Shown: positions 19,649 to 28,733, counted from the stretch's first letter. The stretch is DNA of 39,847 nucleotides from Pseudomonas sp. GM80 (GCF_000282515.1 NZ_AKJD01000057.1:1-39847); one strand, 5' to 3'. The notes: generated from the sequence alone by a model not told the origin. Translations and numbers: made by a program.

Positions 19649-19930
19649 TCAGTCCTGGCGGCTGGTAACTTCCAGCAGGTGATAACCGAACTGGGTTTTC
19701 ACCGGACCCTGTACGACGTTGATCGGTGCGCTGAATACGACGGTGTCGAATTCCTTGACCATCTGGCCTGGGCCGAACGAGCCCAGATCACCGCCCTGAC
19801 GGCTGGATGGGCAGGTGGAGTTGCTCTTGGCCACTTCGGCGAAGTCGGCACCGGCTTCGATTTGAGCCTTGAGTTCGTTGCACTTGTCTTCGCTGGAAAC
19901 CAGGATGTGGCGGGCAGTGGCTTTAGCCAT
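19649..19930 (-). CDS. ppiC: Peptidyl-prolyl cis-trans isomerase C (parvulin)
   Basis: A 93-residue parvulin beginning MAKATARHILV, with CPSSRQGGDLGSFGPGQM and KTQFGYHLLEV. Length and sequence match PpiC, a cytoplasmic prolyl isomerase. ATG 19930 has GGAG nine bases upstream; the frame extends five codons further without conservation. It is the second parvulin of this window. It lies upstream of the peptide importer operon but is separated from it by a stem-loop, so it is probably a single-gene unit. Confidence 0.93.
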   Translation of the reverse strand: MAKATARHILVSSEDKCNELKAQIEAGADFAEVAKSNSTCPSSRQGGDLGSFGPGQMVKEFDTVVFSAPINVVQGPVKTQFGYHLLEVTSRQD

Positions 19931-20026
19931 GGGGAAACTCTCCAATCTATTTCAGTAAAGTGTGGAGCCTACCGGATTCAGTGGGCGATTTCTCGGCAAA
20001 GTTCCCTTGCATGTATCGCGTTGGCC

Positions 20027-20896
20027 CTAGAGTTCTGCTGCTTGCAGGCGATAGGCGTGCTCTACATAGAGGTCAATCGGATTCGGCGTGACTGCACCTA
20101 CTGTCGTCGTGCCGCGCAGACTCGACAGATGGTCAAGAGGCAGGTCCGAACGGATTACTTCGCCCAAGTGGGAGCTGAAACGGCCGACAAGTCCATCGTT
20201 TTGCCCGGCTTCTTTATCGAAGTGCCTGGAAAGTGCCCTGCAAATGATATTGCCCGGGTCAAGGGTGTGCGAGCCGTGATCGGCGAGGATTCCGCTCCAG
20301 GAATAATAGCGAACGCCGTTGACCAGGGTCGGTCCATGCCCGCCCCACGTGTCGGGTAAACCTTGCGGGTATTTATCATTGAATCGGCCTACGCCTTCGC
20401 TCGTCAGGGCGTTGAGCGCCGCCACTGCATGTTGCGGCAGCAGCAGGCTGCCACTGAGCAGGACCAGAAAATCTGCAAACAGCGTGGCTACGTTGTTGGC
20501 AATATGCTCCGGCAATCGCCCGGGGATGAGTGCCTGACGCAGAGTGTCGGCCACTTCGGAGCCCTGATTGGGTCCGCTGACCGAAGTCACTGACGCGACG
20601 TTGTGTGGGGCAAGCGCAGCAGCATAACGCGCGGTGAGTGCGCCTTGACTGTGTCCGATCAGGTTGACTTTGTCGGCACCTGTGCCTTTGAGCACACGAT
20701 CAATTTGCAGCAATAACTGTTCTCCGCGGACTTCGTTGTCATGAGCCGCTGAGAGATGTGGCACAAACACTCGGCTGCCCGCCGCTACGAGTGCCTTGCG
20801 AACCTCATGGAAGAGTTCGAAGTGGCCAATGCGCTCGAATCCGAACAGACCATGGATCAATAGGATCGGGTAGTGCGTTGTGGCATTCCGTTGCAT
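20027..20896 (-). CDS. Triacylglycerol lipase, P. fragi type (family I.1), no signal peptide
   Basis: A 289-residue alpha/beta hydrolase. The oxyanion motif is YPILLIHGLFGFERIG, the nucleophile elbow is GHSQG in NLIGHSQGALTARYAA, and the C-terminal region has NDGLVGRFSSHLGEVIRSD with the catalytic-triad Asp/His neighbourhood (DLPLDHL). The pattern and length closely follow the P. fragi lipase. ATG 20896 has AAGG eight bases upstream and aligns with that start; an in-frame start at 20956 adds 20 unlike residues. There is no export signal, yet family I.1 enzymes are normally secreted with a foldase, which is not seen here. Intracellular activity on lipids or storage polymers is an open alternative. 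Confidence 0.88.
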   Translation of the reverse strand: MQRNATTHYPILLIHGLFGFERIGHFELFHEVRKALVAAGSRVFVPHLSAAHDNEVRGEQLLLQIDRVLKGTGADKVNLIGHSQGALTARYAAALAPHNVASVTSVSGPNQGSEVADTLRQALIPGRLPEHIANNVATLFADFLVLLSGSLLLPQHAVAALNALTSEGVGRFNDKYPQGLPDTWGGHGPTLVNGVRYYSWSGILADHGSHTLDPGNIICRALSRHFDKEAGQNDGLVGRFSSHLGEVIRSDLPLDHLSSLRGTTTVGAVTPNPIDLYVEHAYRLQAAEL

Positions 20897-21229
20897 GCTA
20901 TTTACCTTATCGCAGAGGTTCTCGGTGAGATCTGCGGGCCACTCTAAAACAGTCATTCACTCGGCGAAGTACGAAGAGGCTTCAGATGCTGTTTGAATCT
21001 GGATCAGTGGATGTACGAAATTTCGGATAATGCTGAGATCCACCTCCGAATGTGCCGCCGTCTACTGCTGGTTTTGAGGTGTTTTTCAGTTGTTTGCCTA
21101 CCTTGCTGGCAGTATTTGCCCCGCGTACTTAGCGCTTTGGCTGACATCCTGGCGTTGCGCAATAGCGTTCAATAGGGCTGTCGACGCGGTCATTGAAGAC
21201 GGCGTTTTTTCCAAGGAATGGAGGCATCG

Positions 21230-22420
21230 ATGACTCTGTATGAGGCACACTCGAAAATACCGTCAACGCAGCAGAACGGTGGAGCGTCAGGCGCCACACC
21301 GGATGGTCGGATTTCACTCAATGGTCGGGGGCGGCTGAGTTTCAAGGTCGATGAGACAACTCTGGAGTTTTGCTATCAGGCAGGTGAAGGCATTGATATC
21401 CGTGCGGCAACCGTACGCTTGCCAGTACCTTCCCTCGATGCTGTCACGGATGCCGCACTGGATCCCTCTTTGAAAAGAGTCATTGCACGGATTGCGCCTT
21501 ATCCGGGCATGGCTTGCGGTGACAAGCTATTGCTGCACTGGGAAGGGCTGGATATTGATGGTTTCACTTATCATCACGAGGTGTCCCGCTTCATCAGTGA
21601 AGAGCAAGTAGGCAAGGACGTTGTATTCGTTATCAAGGGTGTTCACGTCGCAGCGCTGGATGGCGGGTCACTGGAAATCTACTGGACGCTTTACAGTGCG
21701 ACGTGCGCTGAACCTGCTGTTTCGGAACGTGTGCAAATGGATGTCGGGGATGTTCGGACTCATTTGCTTGCGCCTTGCGTCGACGACACGGTCGGCGGTG
21801 TTCTGGATCCCGAAAGATTCCCCGACGGTGCACGGGTCAGCCTGCAGCCATACGCACGGATGGCAGCAGGCGATCGAGTCCTGCTGAGCTGGCAAGGTGC
21901 GCCGAACAATGGATTTGAAGATGCGTTGACCGTTGCGGCCTATGCGGTGGGGGAAGCGCTGTCGTTCTGGCTCCCGCCTGAATGTTTCGTTGCGCACCTT
22001 GGCAGTGAGGCGATCGTCCGATATCGGGTTGAATCGAAAGGCGGCGAAGCGCGCGACTCCGAGTCCGCGAAAGTGGTTATCGCGTCGCTGATTCGCGGAA
22101 GATTGGCTGCGCCGGACGTATTGGAGGCTCAAGACGGCATTCTGGATATAGCGGATTCTACCGACGGTATTACCGTGGTGATCGGCAATGCTCAGGCACA
22201 GGCAGGAGAGTTGGTCTATCTGAAGTGCGATGGAGATTTCTTCAATCACCGCGACGATAGGGAAATCACCCGCGACTCGGCGGGACAGCCGCTGGTGTTT
22301 ATCGTCCCTCATCGTTTTTGGCGTGAGCATCAGGGGTCGACAGTGCGCATCGCCTATTCGGTGGAGCGAACGGACGATGTCAGTCAGGTATCCGAGGTGA
22401 CGCAGGTGCACGTGGAGTAA
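21230..22420 (+). CDS. Hypothetical protein with three Ig-like repeats
   Basis: A 396-residue protein of unknown function. It contains three related units of about 110 residues, each beginning with a Pro/Asp-rich segment followed by a G-D-(K/R)-(L/V)-L-L-x-W or similar strand: GDKLLLHWEGLD, GDRVLLSWQGAP and the weaker GELVYLKCDGD. This resembles Ig-like repeat arrays of Pseudomonas surface or insecticidal-type proteins. No signal peptide or membrane segment is present. ATG 21230 has GGAGG at 21220-21224; ATG 21218 lies too close to its own purine run. The gene stands alone between a divergent lipase gene and a convergent DAHP synthase. Codon use looks less GC-biased than in neighbours, hinting at later acquisition. 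Confidence 0.8.
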   Translation: MTLYEAHSKIPSTQQNGGASGATPDGRISLNGRGRLSFKVDETTLEFCYQAGEGIDIRAATVRLPVPSLDAVTDAALDPSLKRVIARIAPYPGMACGDKLLLHWEGLDIDGFTYHHEVSRFISEEQVGKDVVFVIKGVHVAALDGGSLEIYWTLYSATCAEPAVSERVQMDVGDVRTHLLAPCVDDTVGGVLDPERFPDGARVSLQPYARMAAGDRVLLSWQGAPNNGFEDALTVAAYAVGEALSFWLPPECFVAHLGSEAIVRYRVESKGGEARDSESAKVVIASLIRGRLAAPDVLEAQDGILDIADSTDGITVVIGNAQAQAGELVYLKCDGDFFNHRDDREITRDSAGQPLVFIVPHRFWREHQGSTVRIAYSVERTDDVSQVSEVTQVHVE

Positions 22421-22429
22421 CGTTCTGTG

Positions 22430-22454
22430 CTTCCGGCGCCCTATGCGCCGGAAG
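22430..22454. terminator. Bidirectional terminator hairpin
   Basis: A perfect 10-bp stem (CTTCCGGCGC with GCGCCGGAAG) and a five-base loop in the 47-bp gap between the convergent Ig-like and DAHP synthase genes. T-tracts are short. Confidence 0.65.
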
Positions 22455-22467
22455 TCTGATCTTCACT

Positions 22468-23544
22468 TCAGCGCTGGTTTTGGTTTTTCAGGCGGTGTGC
22501 GGCATCCAGCAACAAGCGTTCTGTCGCGTTGAAGCCGAGGCATCCATCGGTAATGGAGACGCCGTATTGCAGCGATGGCTTCAGTGGTTGGCAACCTTCG
22601 AACAGGTGTGACTCGATCATCATGCCGATCAGCGAATGATCGCCCCGCAGGCGTTGCTCCAGCACATCGTTGAAGACGGCCGGTTGGCGCAAAGGGTCTT
22701 TGCCGCTGTTGGCGTGACTGCAATCAACCATGATCCGGCTCGGAATTTTCAGTCGGGCGAGCTCGGCGCTGATTTTTTCGACGCTTTTTCGATCGTAGTT
22801 AGGGCCCTGATGGCCTCCACGCAGCACCAAGTGGGTGTCCGGGTTGCCGGTTGACTGAATGATTGCCGGATGACCTTGGCTGTCGACACCGAAATGCCTG
22901 TGTGGATGGGCTGCTGAACGCATTGCATCGACTGCGATGGCCACGCCACCGTCGGTACCATTTTTGAAGCCGACGGGCATGTTCAATCCGCTGGCCATCT
23001 CGCGGTGAATCTGGGATTCGGTTGTACGGGCGCCGATGGCAACCCAGCTCAACAGGTCATCGAAGTAACCGGCAGCCATGGGTTGCAGCAGTTCGGTAGC
23101 GACGGGGAGGCCCAGGTGGATCATTCCCAGCATCAGTTCACGGGACAGCGTCAGGCCGGCCGCCATGTCGTCACTGCCATCAAGGTGGGGGTCGTATGCC
23201 AGGCCTTTCCAGCCAACCGTCGTTCGCGGTTTTTCGACATAGGCGCGCATGACCAGCAGCATTTCATCACTGACTTGATCGGCGAGTCGGGCGAGTTTGC
23301 CGGCGTATTCGAGGGCGGATTTTGGGTCATGGATCGAGCAAGGACCAACGATCACCAGCAGGCGTGGATCTTGTCCATCGAGAATCGCCCGAGCCGCCTG
23401 GCGGTGGGCGGCGACCTGCAGGGTCAGGGCATTGCTCAGGGGCAATTGCTGCTTGAGTTGCAGCGAACTCGGCAGACGTAACGTCAGTGCCTCGTTGGCG
23501 CAGTCGAGGGTAGACAGTGGCAAAGCAGAAACGGAGGAGTTCAT
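22468..23544 (-). CDS. aroF: 3-deoxy-7-phosphoheptulonate synthase (DAHP synthase, class I)
   Basis: A 358-residue class I DAHP synthase, which condenses phosphoenolpyruvate and erythrose 4-phosphate in the first shikimate step. Visible motifs include VIVGPCSIHDPKSALEYA, VMRAYVEKPRTTVGWKGL, IGARTTESQIHRE (metal and substrate binding) and MVDCSHANSGKDP. The start is ATG 23544; the frame is open to 23610 but the extra residues are Pro/Ser-rich and overlap the small ORF upstream. The leader carries an aromatic-rich peptide and a terminator, so expression is probably attenuated by aromatic amino acids. Which of the Phe-, Tyr- or Trp-sensitive isozymes this is cannot be settled by eye. Confidence 0.92.
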   Translation of the reverse strand: MNSSVSALPLSTLDCANEALTLRLPSSLQLKQQLPLSNALTLQVAAHRQAARAILDGQDPRLLVIVGPCSIHDPKSALEYAGKLARLADQVSDEMLLVMRAYVEKPRTTVGWKGLAYDPHLDGSDDMAAGLTLSRELMLGMIHLGLPVATELLQPMAAGYFDDLLSWVAIGARTTESQIHREMASGLNMPVGFKNGTDGGVAIAVDAMRSAAHPHRHFGVDSQGHPAIIQSTGNPDTHLVLRGGHQGPNYDRKSVEKISAELARLKIPSRIMVDCSHANSGKDPLRQPAVFNDVLEQRLRGDHSLIGMMIESHLFEGCQPLKPSLQYGVSITDGCLGFNATERLLLDAAHRLKNQNQR

Positions 23545-23591
23545 ATTCGGTCTTCCTGGGCTGGAGGCGGGGGCTTCCCGCGCACTCGGCC

Positions 23592-23744
23592 CTACTGGGG
23601 TGTTCGACAATTGGCCGTATGGGCTGCGTGTGTGTGCTTGCCACCTGTGGGTGACCGATCGGAGGCGGCAGGCTGTCCCGAGCGGAGGCTGGTAAATCGC
23701 CAGGCGGAAAAAATGTCGTAACGGTAATAAGTGGCGTAGTTCAT
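23592..23744 (-). CDS. Tyrosine-rich small ORF in the DAHP synthase leader
   Basis: A 50-codon frame starting MNYATYYRYDIFSAWRF: four Tyr in the first nine residues and a Trp and two Phe close behind. A GGAA run lies seven bases before its ATG. It sits between the attenuator terminator and aroF, ends 47 bases before the aroF ATG, and the remainder is polar and unremarkable. It could be a second leader peptide sensing Tyr, or a small protein. No homologue is recognised. Confidence 0.5.
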   Translation of the reverse strand: MNYATYYRYDIFSAWRFTSLRSGQPAASDRSPTGGKHTHAAHTANCRTPQ

Positions 23745-23792
23745 TGGGTGATTCCTCAAATTGTCTGGAGTGTTGCTAAAAAGTTTGGGCCT

Positions 23793-23832
23793 GAAAAAAC
23801 AAAACCCCCGGTCGGGAGGCCGACCGGGGGTT
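23793..23832 (-). terminator. Attenuator terminator in the DAHP synthase leader
   Basis: A perfect 13-bp stem (23803-23815 with 23820-23832, core CCCCCGGTCGG) and a four-base loop. On the minus strand it is followed by TTTTGTTTTTTC. It lies 47 bases after the stop of the aromatic-rich leader peptide and about 250 bases before aroF, the position expected of a transcription attenuator. Confidence 0.88.
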
Positions 23833-23878
23833 GAGAATTCTCTGGTGGCGACCCGTTTTTATGGGCGCCGTGTGGGTA

Positions 23879-24007
23879 TCAGGCGCGCCAGTGGCTAAAC
23901 CAATACCCAAAATAAAAGCTGGCAGGAGCGCAAACGCCATTCAAACGCGCAGCCGCAACCGAGCGCAGTGCGCTGGCCGTCAGAAGCTGTGGTAGGGCGT
24001 TGAACAT
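23879..24007 (-). CDS. Aromatic-amino-acid leader peptide of the DAHP synthase attenuator
   Basis: A 42-codon ORF on the minus strand with GGAGA six bases before its ATG. Residues 31-40 read FYFGYWFSHW: three Phe, two Tyr and two Trp in ten codons. A stop follows two codons later, then an intrinsic terminator. The segment encoding GGG-TAT (23903-23908) is complementary to ATACCC (23874-23879) just after the stop, so a pause hairpin can form over the aromatic codons. In attenuation of this kind, ribosome stalling at scarce charged tRNA prevents terminator formation. Sensing all three aromatic amino acids fits an enzyme feeding all three pathways. Confidence 0.85.
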   Translation of the reverse strand: MFNALPQLLTASALRSVAAARLNGVCAPASFYFGYWFSHWRA

Positions 24008-24160
24008 GATCTGTCTCCGATGAATGCGCCGAGCTTACTAGAGGCCGATACGCCACAGCAATCAGAAAATGCTATGGCATGCGCATTAATCTGCCTATCG
24101 CTTGAGTGCTGAGCACGGTGTGACACACTCTGTGTTTTGCCTCTATCCCAAGGACGCATC

Positions 24161-24922
24161 ATGTCGACGCTGACCATGGCCGCAGCCCAATCAATTTCCA
24201 TTGCCGGTGATCTCGCCGCCAATATCGATCGCCACCTGCGCTTTATCGAAGTGGCGGCGGAGCAGGGCGTTGAATTGGTGGTATTTCCGGAGTTGTCGCT
24301 GACCGGGTATGAGGGCGAGGTAGCCGCTGCATTGGCGATTGATCCGCAAGATGGCGTGCTGCAACCGCTACGGGATCTGGCTCGAGAGCTTGGTGTTACG
24401 GCTGTCGTGGGGATGCCGATTCGATTGACGCCGCGTTCAGCGGTGGTGATAGGCGCGCTGGTGCTAGGCGCAGACGGCTCGCTCAGTGTTTACAGCAAGC
24501 AACACTTGCATGCGGGGGAGGAGCTGATTTTTGCACCTGGAAACGGCGGGGCCAACGTGAAAATTGGCAGCGATACCGTTGCGCTGGCAGTCTGCGCGGA
24601 CTTTTCCCACGCCAGCCACGCAGCGAACGCCTGCGCCCTAGGGGCCAACGTTTATGCTGCCGGGGTATTAATCGGAGAAGCAGGTTATGCGCCCGACACC
24701 GCACTGCTACAAGGCTACGCTCGCCGGCACTCAATGGCCGTACTGATGGCCAATCATGGTGGCCTTACCGGCGGCTGGCAGTCGGCAGGGCGCAGTGCGA
24801 TCTGGTCCGAGGATGGTGCGCTGATTGTATCGGCCCCAGGCTCCGGAGATTGCCTGGTGGTCGCCCGCAGAATCGAAGGTGCATGGCAGGGTGAAGTACT
24901 TGCCGTAGTACGAGCGGTATGA
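24161..24922 (+). CDS. Carbon-nitrogen hydrolase (nitrilase superfamily)
   Basis: A 253-residue amidohydrolase with the Glu-Lys-Cys triad: Glu in FPELSLTGYE, Lys in YSKQHLHAGEE and Cys in AVCADFSH. Such enzymes cleave amides or nitriles of small molecules; the natural substrate is unknown. ATG 24161 has AAGGA seven bases upstream. The gene overlaps the following acetyltransferase by four bases (ATGA), so the two are translated together. It is divergent from the DAHP synthase leader, with a shared promoter region of about 150 bases. Confidence 0.9.
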   Translation: MSTLTMAAAQSISIAGDLAANIDRHLRFIEVAAEQGVELVVFPELSLTGYEGEVAAALAIDPQDGVLQPLRDLARELGVTAVVGMPIRLTPRSAVVIGALVLGADGSLSVYSKQHLHAGEELIFAPGNGGANVKIGSDTVALAVCADFSHASHAANACALGANVYAAGVLIGEAGYAPDTALLQGYARRHSMAVLMANHGGLTGGWQSAGRSAIWSEDGALIVSAPGSGDCLVVARRIEGAWQGEVLAVVRAV

Positions 24923-25362
24923 CATTTCAGCTGCGTCGCACATCGCCTGAGGATTTGGCATTCGCCAGGTCGCTCACCTGTCAGAACATGCTGCGTTATT
25001 ACATTCAGCATGATTTGTTGTGGCAGGACGACGCGTTTGATGTCGCGTGGTCTGGACGAGAGAGTTGGTTGATCTGTCGCGATGAAGTGGCGATCGGTTT
25101 TTTCAGTCTCAGTCGGGATGCTCGTGCCTTGTATATCCGAGAACTGCAGATAGCTGAGGCGTTTCAGGGGCAGGGGGCAGGTTCCTGGGCAATTGATCAG
25201 GTTATCGAGATAGCCAGCAAGGAAAGACGTCCGGCACTGCGTCTCACGGTCTTTGAAAATAATCCGGCAAAAAATTTGTATCAGAGAAAAGGACTACAGC
25301 TTCAAGGTAAAGATGAGTGTTTCTTGCGCATGCAGCTCGATTTAAGAACACCTGTGCTCTGA
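24919..25362 (+). CDS. GNAT family N-acetyltransferase
   Basis: A 147-residue GNAT protein with the acetyl-CoA-binding A motif in LQIAEAFQGQGAGSWAIDQV (Q/R-x-x-G-x-G/A) and the B-motif segment LTVFENNPAKNLYQRKGLQ. It transfers an acetyl group to an amine; the acceptor is unknown. The start overlaps the amidohydrolase stop (ATGA), suggesting a two-gene unit that might modify and hydrolyse related small molecules. That link is inference. Base composition is more AT-rich than in the surrounding core genes. Confidence 0.88.
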   Translation: MTFQLRRTSPEDLAFARSLTCQNMLRYYIQHDLLWQDDAFDVAWSGRESWLICRDEVAIGFFSLSRDARALYIRELQIAEAFQGQGAGSWAIDQVIEIASKERRPALRLTVFENNPAKNLYQRKGLQLQGKDECFLRMQLDLRTPVL

Positions 25363-25489
25363 AACCCACGGCTGGCAAGCTCTGAAAGATGAATTGAAAC
25401 TTTTTAAATGCGGCTTTCTGCTAGGTCTGTCTGGCACTTTTTGCTAAGGTGTCCGGCATCCCAATAAGACCATATCGCGAGGTGTCTGC

Positions 25490-26131
25490 TTGATTAGGGT
25501 GCTAGTGGTCGATGACCATGATCTCGTTCGTACAGGCATTACACGTATGCTGGCCGATATCGATGGCCTGCAAGTGGTCGGCCAGGCCGAGTCCGGGGAA
25601 GAGTCCCTGATCAAGGCGCGTGAGTTGAAACCCGATGTCGTCCTGATGGATGTCAAGATGCCTGGCATCGGTGGCCTGGAAGCGACGCGCAAACTGTTGC
25701 GCAGTCATCCGGACATCAAAGTGGTTGCCGTGACGGTTTGTGAGGAAGACCCATTCCCTACGAGGTTGCTGCAGGCCGGAGCCGCCGGCTATCTGACCAA
25801 GGGCGCGGGGCTGCCGGAAATGGTTCAGGCCATTCGCCTGGTATTTGCTGGCCAGCGTTACATCAGTCCGCAGATTGCTCAACAGTTGGCAATCAAGTCC
25901 TTTCAACCGACCAACGATTCGCCGTTCGATGCCTTGTCCGAACGGGAGATTCAAATCGCCTTGATGATTGTCGGCTGTCAGAAAGTCCAGATAATTTCCG
26001 ACAAGTTGTGCCTGTCCCCGAAAACCGTGAACACCTACCGCTACCGTATTTTCGAGAAGCTTTCGATCAGTAGCGATGTCGAGTTGACGCTTTTAGCGGT
26101 TCGCCATGGCATGGTCGATGCCAGCGCCTGA
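25490..26131 (+). CDS. gacA: Response regulator GacA (UvrY)
   Basis: A 213-residue NarL/FixJ-type regulator: receiver domain with D8, D9, phospho-acceptor D54 ([10 protein letters not shown]) and K104-region YLTKGAG, then a LuxR-type helix-turn-helix ([15 protein letters not shown] to [17 protein letters not shown]). Phosphorylated by GacS, it activates the Rsm small RNAs that control secondary metabolism and biofilm. The start is TTG 25490, with GAGGT six bases upstream; this rare start is known for gacA of fluorescent pseudomonads. It is followed two bases later by uvrC, the classical arrangement. Confidence 0.98.
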   Translation: MIRVLVVDDHDLVRTGITRMLADIDGLQVVGQAESGEESLIKARELKPDVVLMDVKMPGIGGLEATRKLLRSHPDIKVVAVTVCEEDPFPTRLLQAGAAGYLTKGAGLPEMVQAIRLVFAGQRYISPQIAQQLAIKSFQPTNDSPFDALSEREIQIALMIVGCQKVQIISDKLCLSPKTVNTYRYRIFEKLSISSDVELTLLAVRHGMVDASA

Positions 26132-26133
26132 TC

Positions 26134-27957
26134 ATGACTGAAACATTTGATTCCGGCGCTTTTCTGTCGACTGTCAGTGGGCGCCCCGGCGTCTATCGGA
26201 TGTTCGACAGCGATGCGCGTCTGCTGTACGTCGGCAAGGCCAAGAACCTCAAAAAACGCTTGGCCAGCTATTTCCGCAAGACTGGCCTGGCGCCGAAAAC
26301 CGCCGCACTGGTGGGGCGCATAGCGCAGGTCGAAACGACCATCACCGCCAACGAAACCGAAGCGCTGCTGTTAGAGCAAACGCTGATCAAGGAATGGCGC
26401 CCGCCGTACAACATTCTGTTGCGCGACGATAAATCCTACCCTTACGTCTTTCTGTCTGACGGCCAGTTTCCGCGTCTGAGCATCCATCGCGGGGCGAAAA
26501 AGGCCAAGGGCAAGTACTTTGGTCCATATCCGAGCGCCGGGGCCATTCGTGAAAGTCTCAGTTTGCTGCAAAAGACTTTTTTCGTTCGTCAGTGCGAAGA
26601 CAGTTACTACAAGAACCGCACACGCCCGTGCCTGCAATATCAGATCAAGCGTTGCAAGGCGCCCTGTGTCGGTCTGGTCGAGCCTGAGGTTTATGCCGAG
26701 GATGTGCGGCACTCGGTGATGTTTCTCGAGGGGCGCAGCCATGCCCTGACCAATGAACTGTCCACGGCAATGGAGGAGGCGGCGATCAATCTCGAGTTCG
26801 AACGCGCCGCCGAGTTGCGTGATCAGATTGCATTGCTGCGTCGCGTGCAGGATCAGCAGAGCATGGAGGGCGGTACGGGTGATATCGATGTCATTGCAGC
26901 CTTCGTCAATCCGGGCGGCGCTTGCGTACATTTGATCAGTGTTCGTGGCGGACGCGTGCTGGGCAGCAAGAACTTCTTCCCGCAAGTGGGGATTGAAGAG
27001 GACGTCTCTGAAGTCATGGCGGCCTTCCTCGGCCAATACTTCATCAGCAGCCCGGAGCGCGATCTGCCGAGCGAATTGATCGTCAACGTGGTGCACGAAG
27101 ACTTCCCGACGCTGATCGAAGCGATTCATGAACTGCGTGGCCGCGAACTGGCTATCAGTCATCGGGTGCGCGGGACGCGTGCGCGCTGGCAGCAACTGGC
27201 GGTTACCAACGCTGAACAGGCTTTGGGCGCGCGCCTGGCCAACCGTCAACACACCGCTGCGCGTTTTGACGCGCTGGCTGAAGTGCTGAACCTGGATGAG
27301 CCACCGCAGCGCCTGGAGTGTTACGACATCAGTCACTCCAGCGGCGAAGCGACAGTCGCCTCCTGCGTGGTATTTGGCCCGGAAGGCGCGATCAAATCGG
27401 ATTACCGGCGGTATAACATCGAAGGTGTCACGGCAGGTGATGACTATGCCGCCATGCACCAGGCGTTGACACGACGCTTCAGCAAGCTGAAGGAAGGCGA
27501 GGGCAAGTTGCCGGACATTCTGTTGGTGGACGGTGGCAAGGGCCAGCTTTCGATGGCGCGTGACGTGCTCAATGAACTGGCCGTCCCCGATCTGATTCTG
27601 CTCGGGGTGGCGAAGGGCGCAACGCGAAAGGCGGGCTTCGAAACGTTGTATCTGAATGATGCGGCGCACGAGTTCACCTTGCGTGGTGATTCGCCGGCAT
27701 TGCACCTGATTCAGCAGATTCGTGACGAAGCCCACCGTTTCGCAATTACGGGACACCGCGCCCGCCGTGGCAAAACCCGGCGAACCTCAACGCTGGAAGG
27801 CGTTGCGGGAGTCGGGCCGACACGGCGCCGCGACTTGCTAAAACATTTTGGTGGATTGCAGGAACTGTCTCGTGCAAGCATCGAAGAGATCGCCAAAGCC
27901 CCGGGGATCAGTAAAAAGCTCGCAGAGTCGATTTATGCGAACCTGCATAGCGAGTAG
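26134..27957 (+). CDS. uvrC: Excinuclease ABC subunit C
   Basis: A 607-residue UvrC: an N-terminal GIY-YIG nuclease domain ([20 protein letters not shown]), a UVR domain near residues 195-240 ([21 protein letters not shown]) that binds UvrB, the C-terminal endonuclease domain ([31 protein letters not shown]) and a helix-hairpin-helix pair at the end ([21 protein letters not shown]). It makes both incisions in nucleotide excision repair in the cytoplasm. The ATG is two bases beyond the gacA stop, so the two are co-transcribed. Confidence 0.98.
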   Translation: MTETFDSGAFLSTVSGRPGVYRMFDSDARLLYVGKAKNLKKRLASYFRKTGLAPKTAALVGRIAQVETTITANETEALLLEQTLIKEWRPPYNILLRDDKSYPYVFLSDGQFPRLSIHRGAKKAKGKYFGPYPSAGAIRESLSLLQKTFFVRQCEDSYYKNRTRPCLQYQIKRCKAPCVGLVEPEVYAEDVRHSVMFLEGRSHALTNELSTAMEEAAINLEFERAAELRDQIALLRRVQDQQSMEGGTGDIDVIAAFVNPGGACVHLISVRGGRVLGSKNFFPQVGIEEDVSEVMAAFLGQYFISSPERDLPSELIVNVVHEDFPTLIEAIHELRGRELAISHRVRGTRARWQQLAVTNAEQALGARLANRQHTAARFDALAEVLNLDEPPQRLECYDISHSSGEATVASCVVFGPEGAIKSDYRRYNIEGVTAGDDYAAMHQALTRRFSKLKEGEGKLPDILLVDGGKGQLSMARDVLNELAVPDLILLGVAKGATRKAGFETLYLNDAAHEFTLRGDSPALHLIQQIRDEAHRFAITGHRARRGKTRRTSTLEGVAGVGPTRRRDLLKHFGGLQELSRASIEEIAKAPGISKKLAESIYANLHSE

Positions 27958-27989
27958 AATGCCCCCTCACCTCGTAGCCAGTTGTGCCG

Positions 27990-28550
27990 ATGAATATCCC
28001 TAATCTGATTACCGTTCTACGCGTCCTGCTCATCCCGATCTTCATTTTGCTGTTCTATCTGCCTTACCAGTGGAGTTACATGGCCTCCGCCTCGGTGTTT
28101 GCCTTTGCGGCAGCGACGGACTGGCTGGATGGTTATCTGGCCCGCCGCCTGGAGCAGAGCACGCCGTTTGGCGCGTTCCTTGATCCGGTGGCCGACAAGC
28201 TCATGGTGGCAGTGGCGCTGGTGTTGCTGGTGCAAGAGCACGGCAATCTCTGGCTCACGCTGCCAGCCGCCGTGATCATCGGTCGTGAGATCGTGGTGTC
28301 GGCGTTGCGCGAATGGATGGCCGAACTCGGGGCTCGCGCCCATGTTGCTGTTTCCAACCTCGGCAAATGGAAAACCGCGGCGCAAATGCTTGCGCTGGTT
28401 ATCCTGTTGGCCAATCCGCGGGACTTCAGTTTCTGGGTCGTTCTGGGTTATGCCTTGCTGATGGTGTCTGCAGGCCTGACGCTGTGGTCGATGGTTCAAT
28501 ACCTTCGCGCGGCCTGGCCGCATCTGAAGACTGATGTCGAAAAGAAATAA
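27990..28550 (+). CDS. pgsA: CDP-diacylglycerol-glycerol-3-phosphate 3-phosphatidyltransferase
   Basis: A 186-residue inner-membrane enzyme that makes phosphatidylglycerol phosphate. The CDP-alcohol phosphotransferase signature is complete: D-G-x2-A-R-x8-G-x3-D-x3-D in [20 protein letters not shown] and the following ADK. About five membrane segments are predicted. ATG 27990 ([19 protein letters not shown]) matches the family start; GTG 27984 is in frame but unneeded. It follows uvrC after 32 bases and completes the gacA-uvrC-pgsA unit. Confidence 0.97.
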   Translation: MNIPNLITVLRVLLIPIFILLFYLPYQWSYMASASVFAFAAATDWLDGYLARRLEQSTPFGAFLDPVADKLMVAVALVLLVQEHGNLWLTLPAAVIIGREIVVSALREWMAELGARAHVAVSNLGKWKTAAQMLALVILLANPRDFSFWVVLGYALLMVSAGLTLWSMVQYLRAAWPHLKTDVEKK

Positions 28551-28570
28551 AACTTTTTTGAATCAAGGGG

Positions 28571-28598
28571 TTGACGGAGCTTCTTAATTCTATAGAAT
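28571..28598 (+). promoter_or_regulatory. Sigma-70 promoter of the tRNA cluster
   Basis: TTGACG (28571-28576) and TAGAAT (28593-28598) with a 16-base spacer, 12 bases before tRNA-Gly. A strong promoter of this form is expected for tRNA genes. Confidence 0.7.
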
Positions 28599-28610
28599 GC
28601 GCATCACCAA

Positions 28611-28686
<76 letters not shown>

Positions 28687-28733
28687 AGTTTAAAACGCGT
28701 TTGTTGTTGTGCTACTGATAACAGACGTTTTGA

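Noticed and set aside
23545..23610. Longer N-terminus of DAHP synthase
   Set aside because: The added residues are Pro/Ser-rich, unlike the family, and ATG 23544 gives the usual length.
25424..25445. TGGCACTTTTTGCT upstream of gacA as a sigma-54 promoter
   Set aside because: The GG and GC elements are eight bases apart instead of ten, so the spacing is wrong for RpoN.
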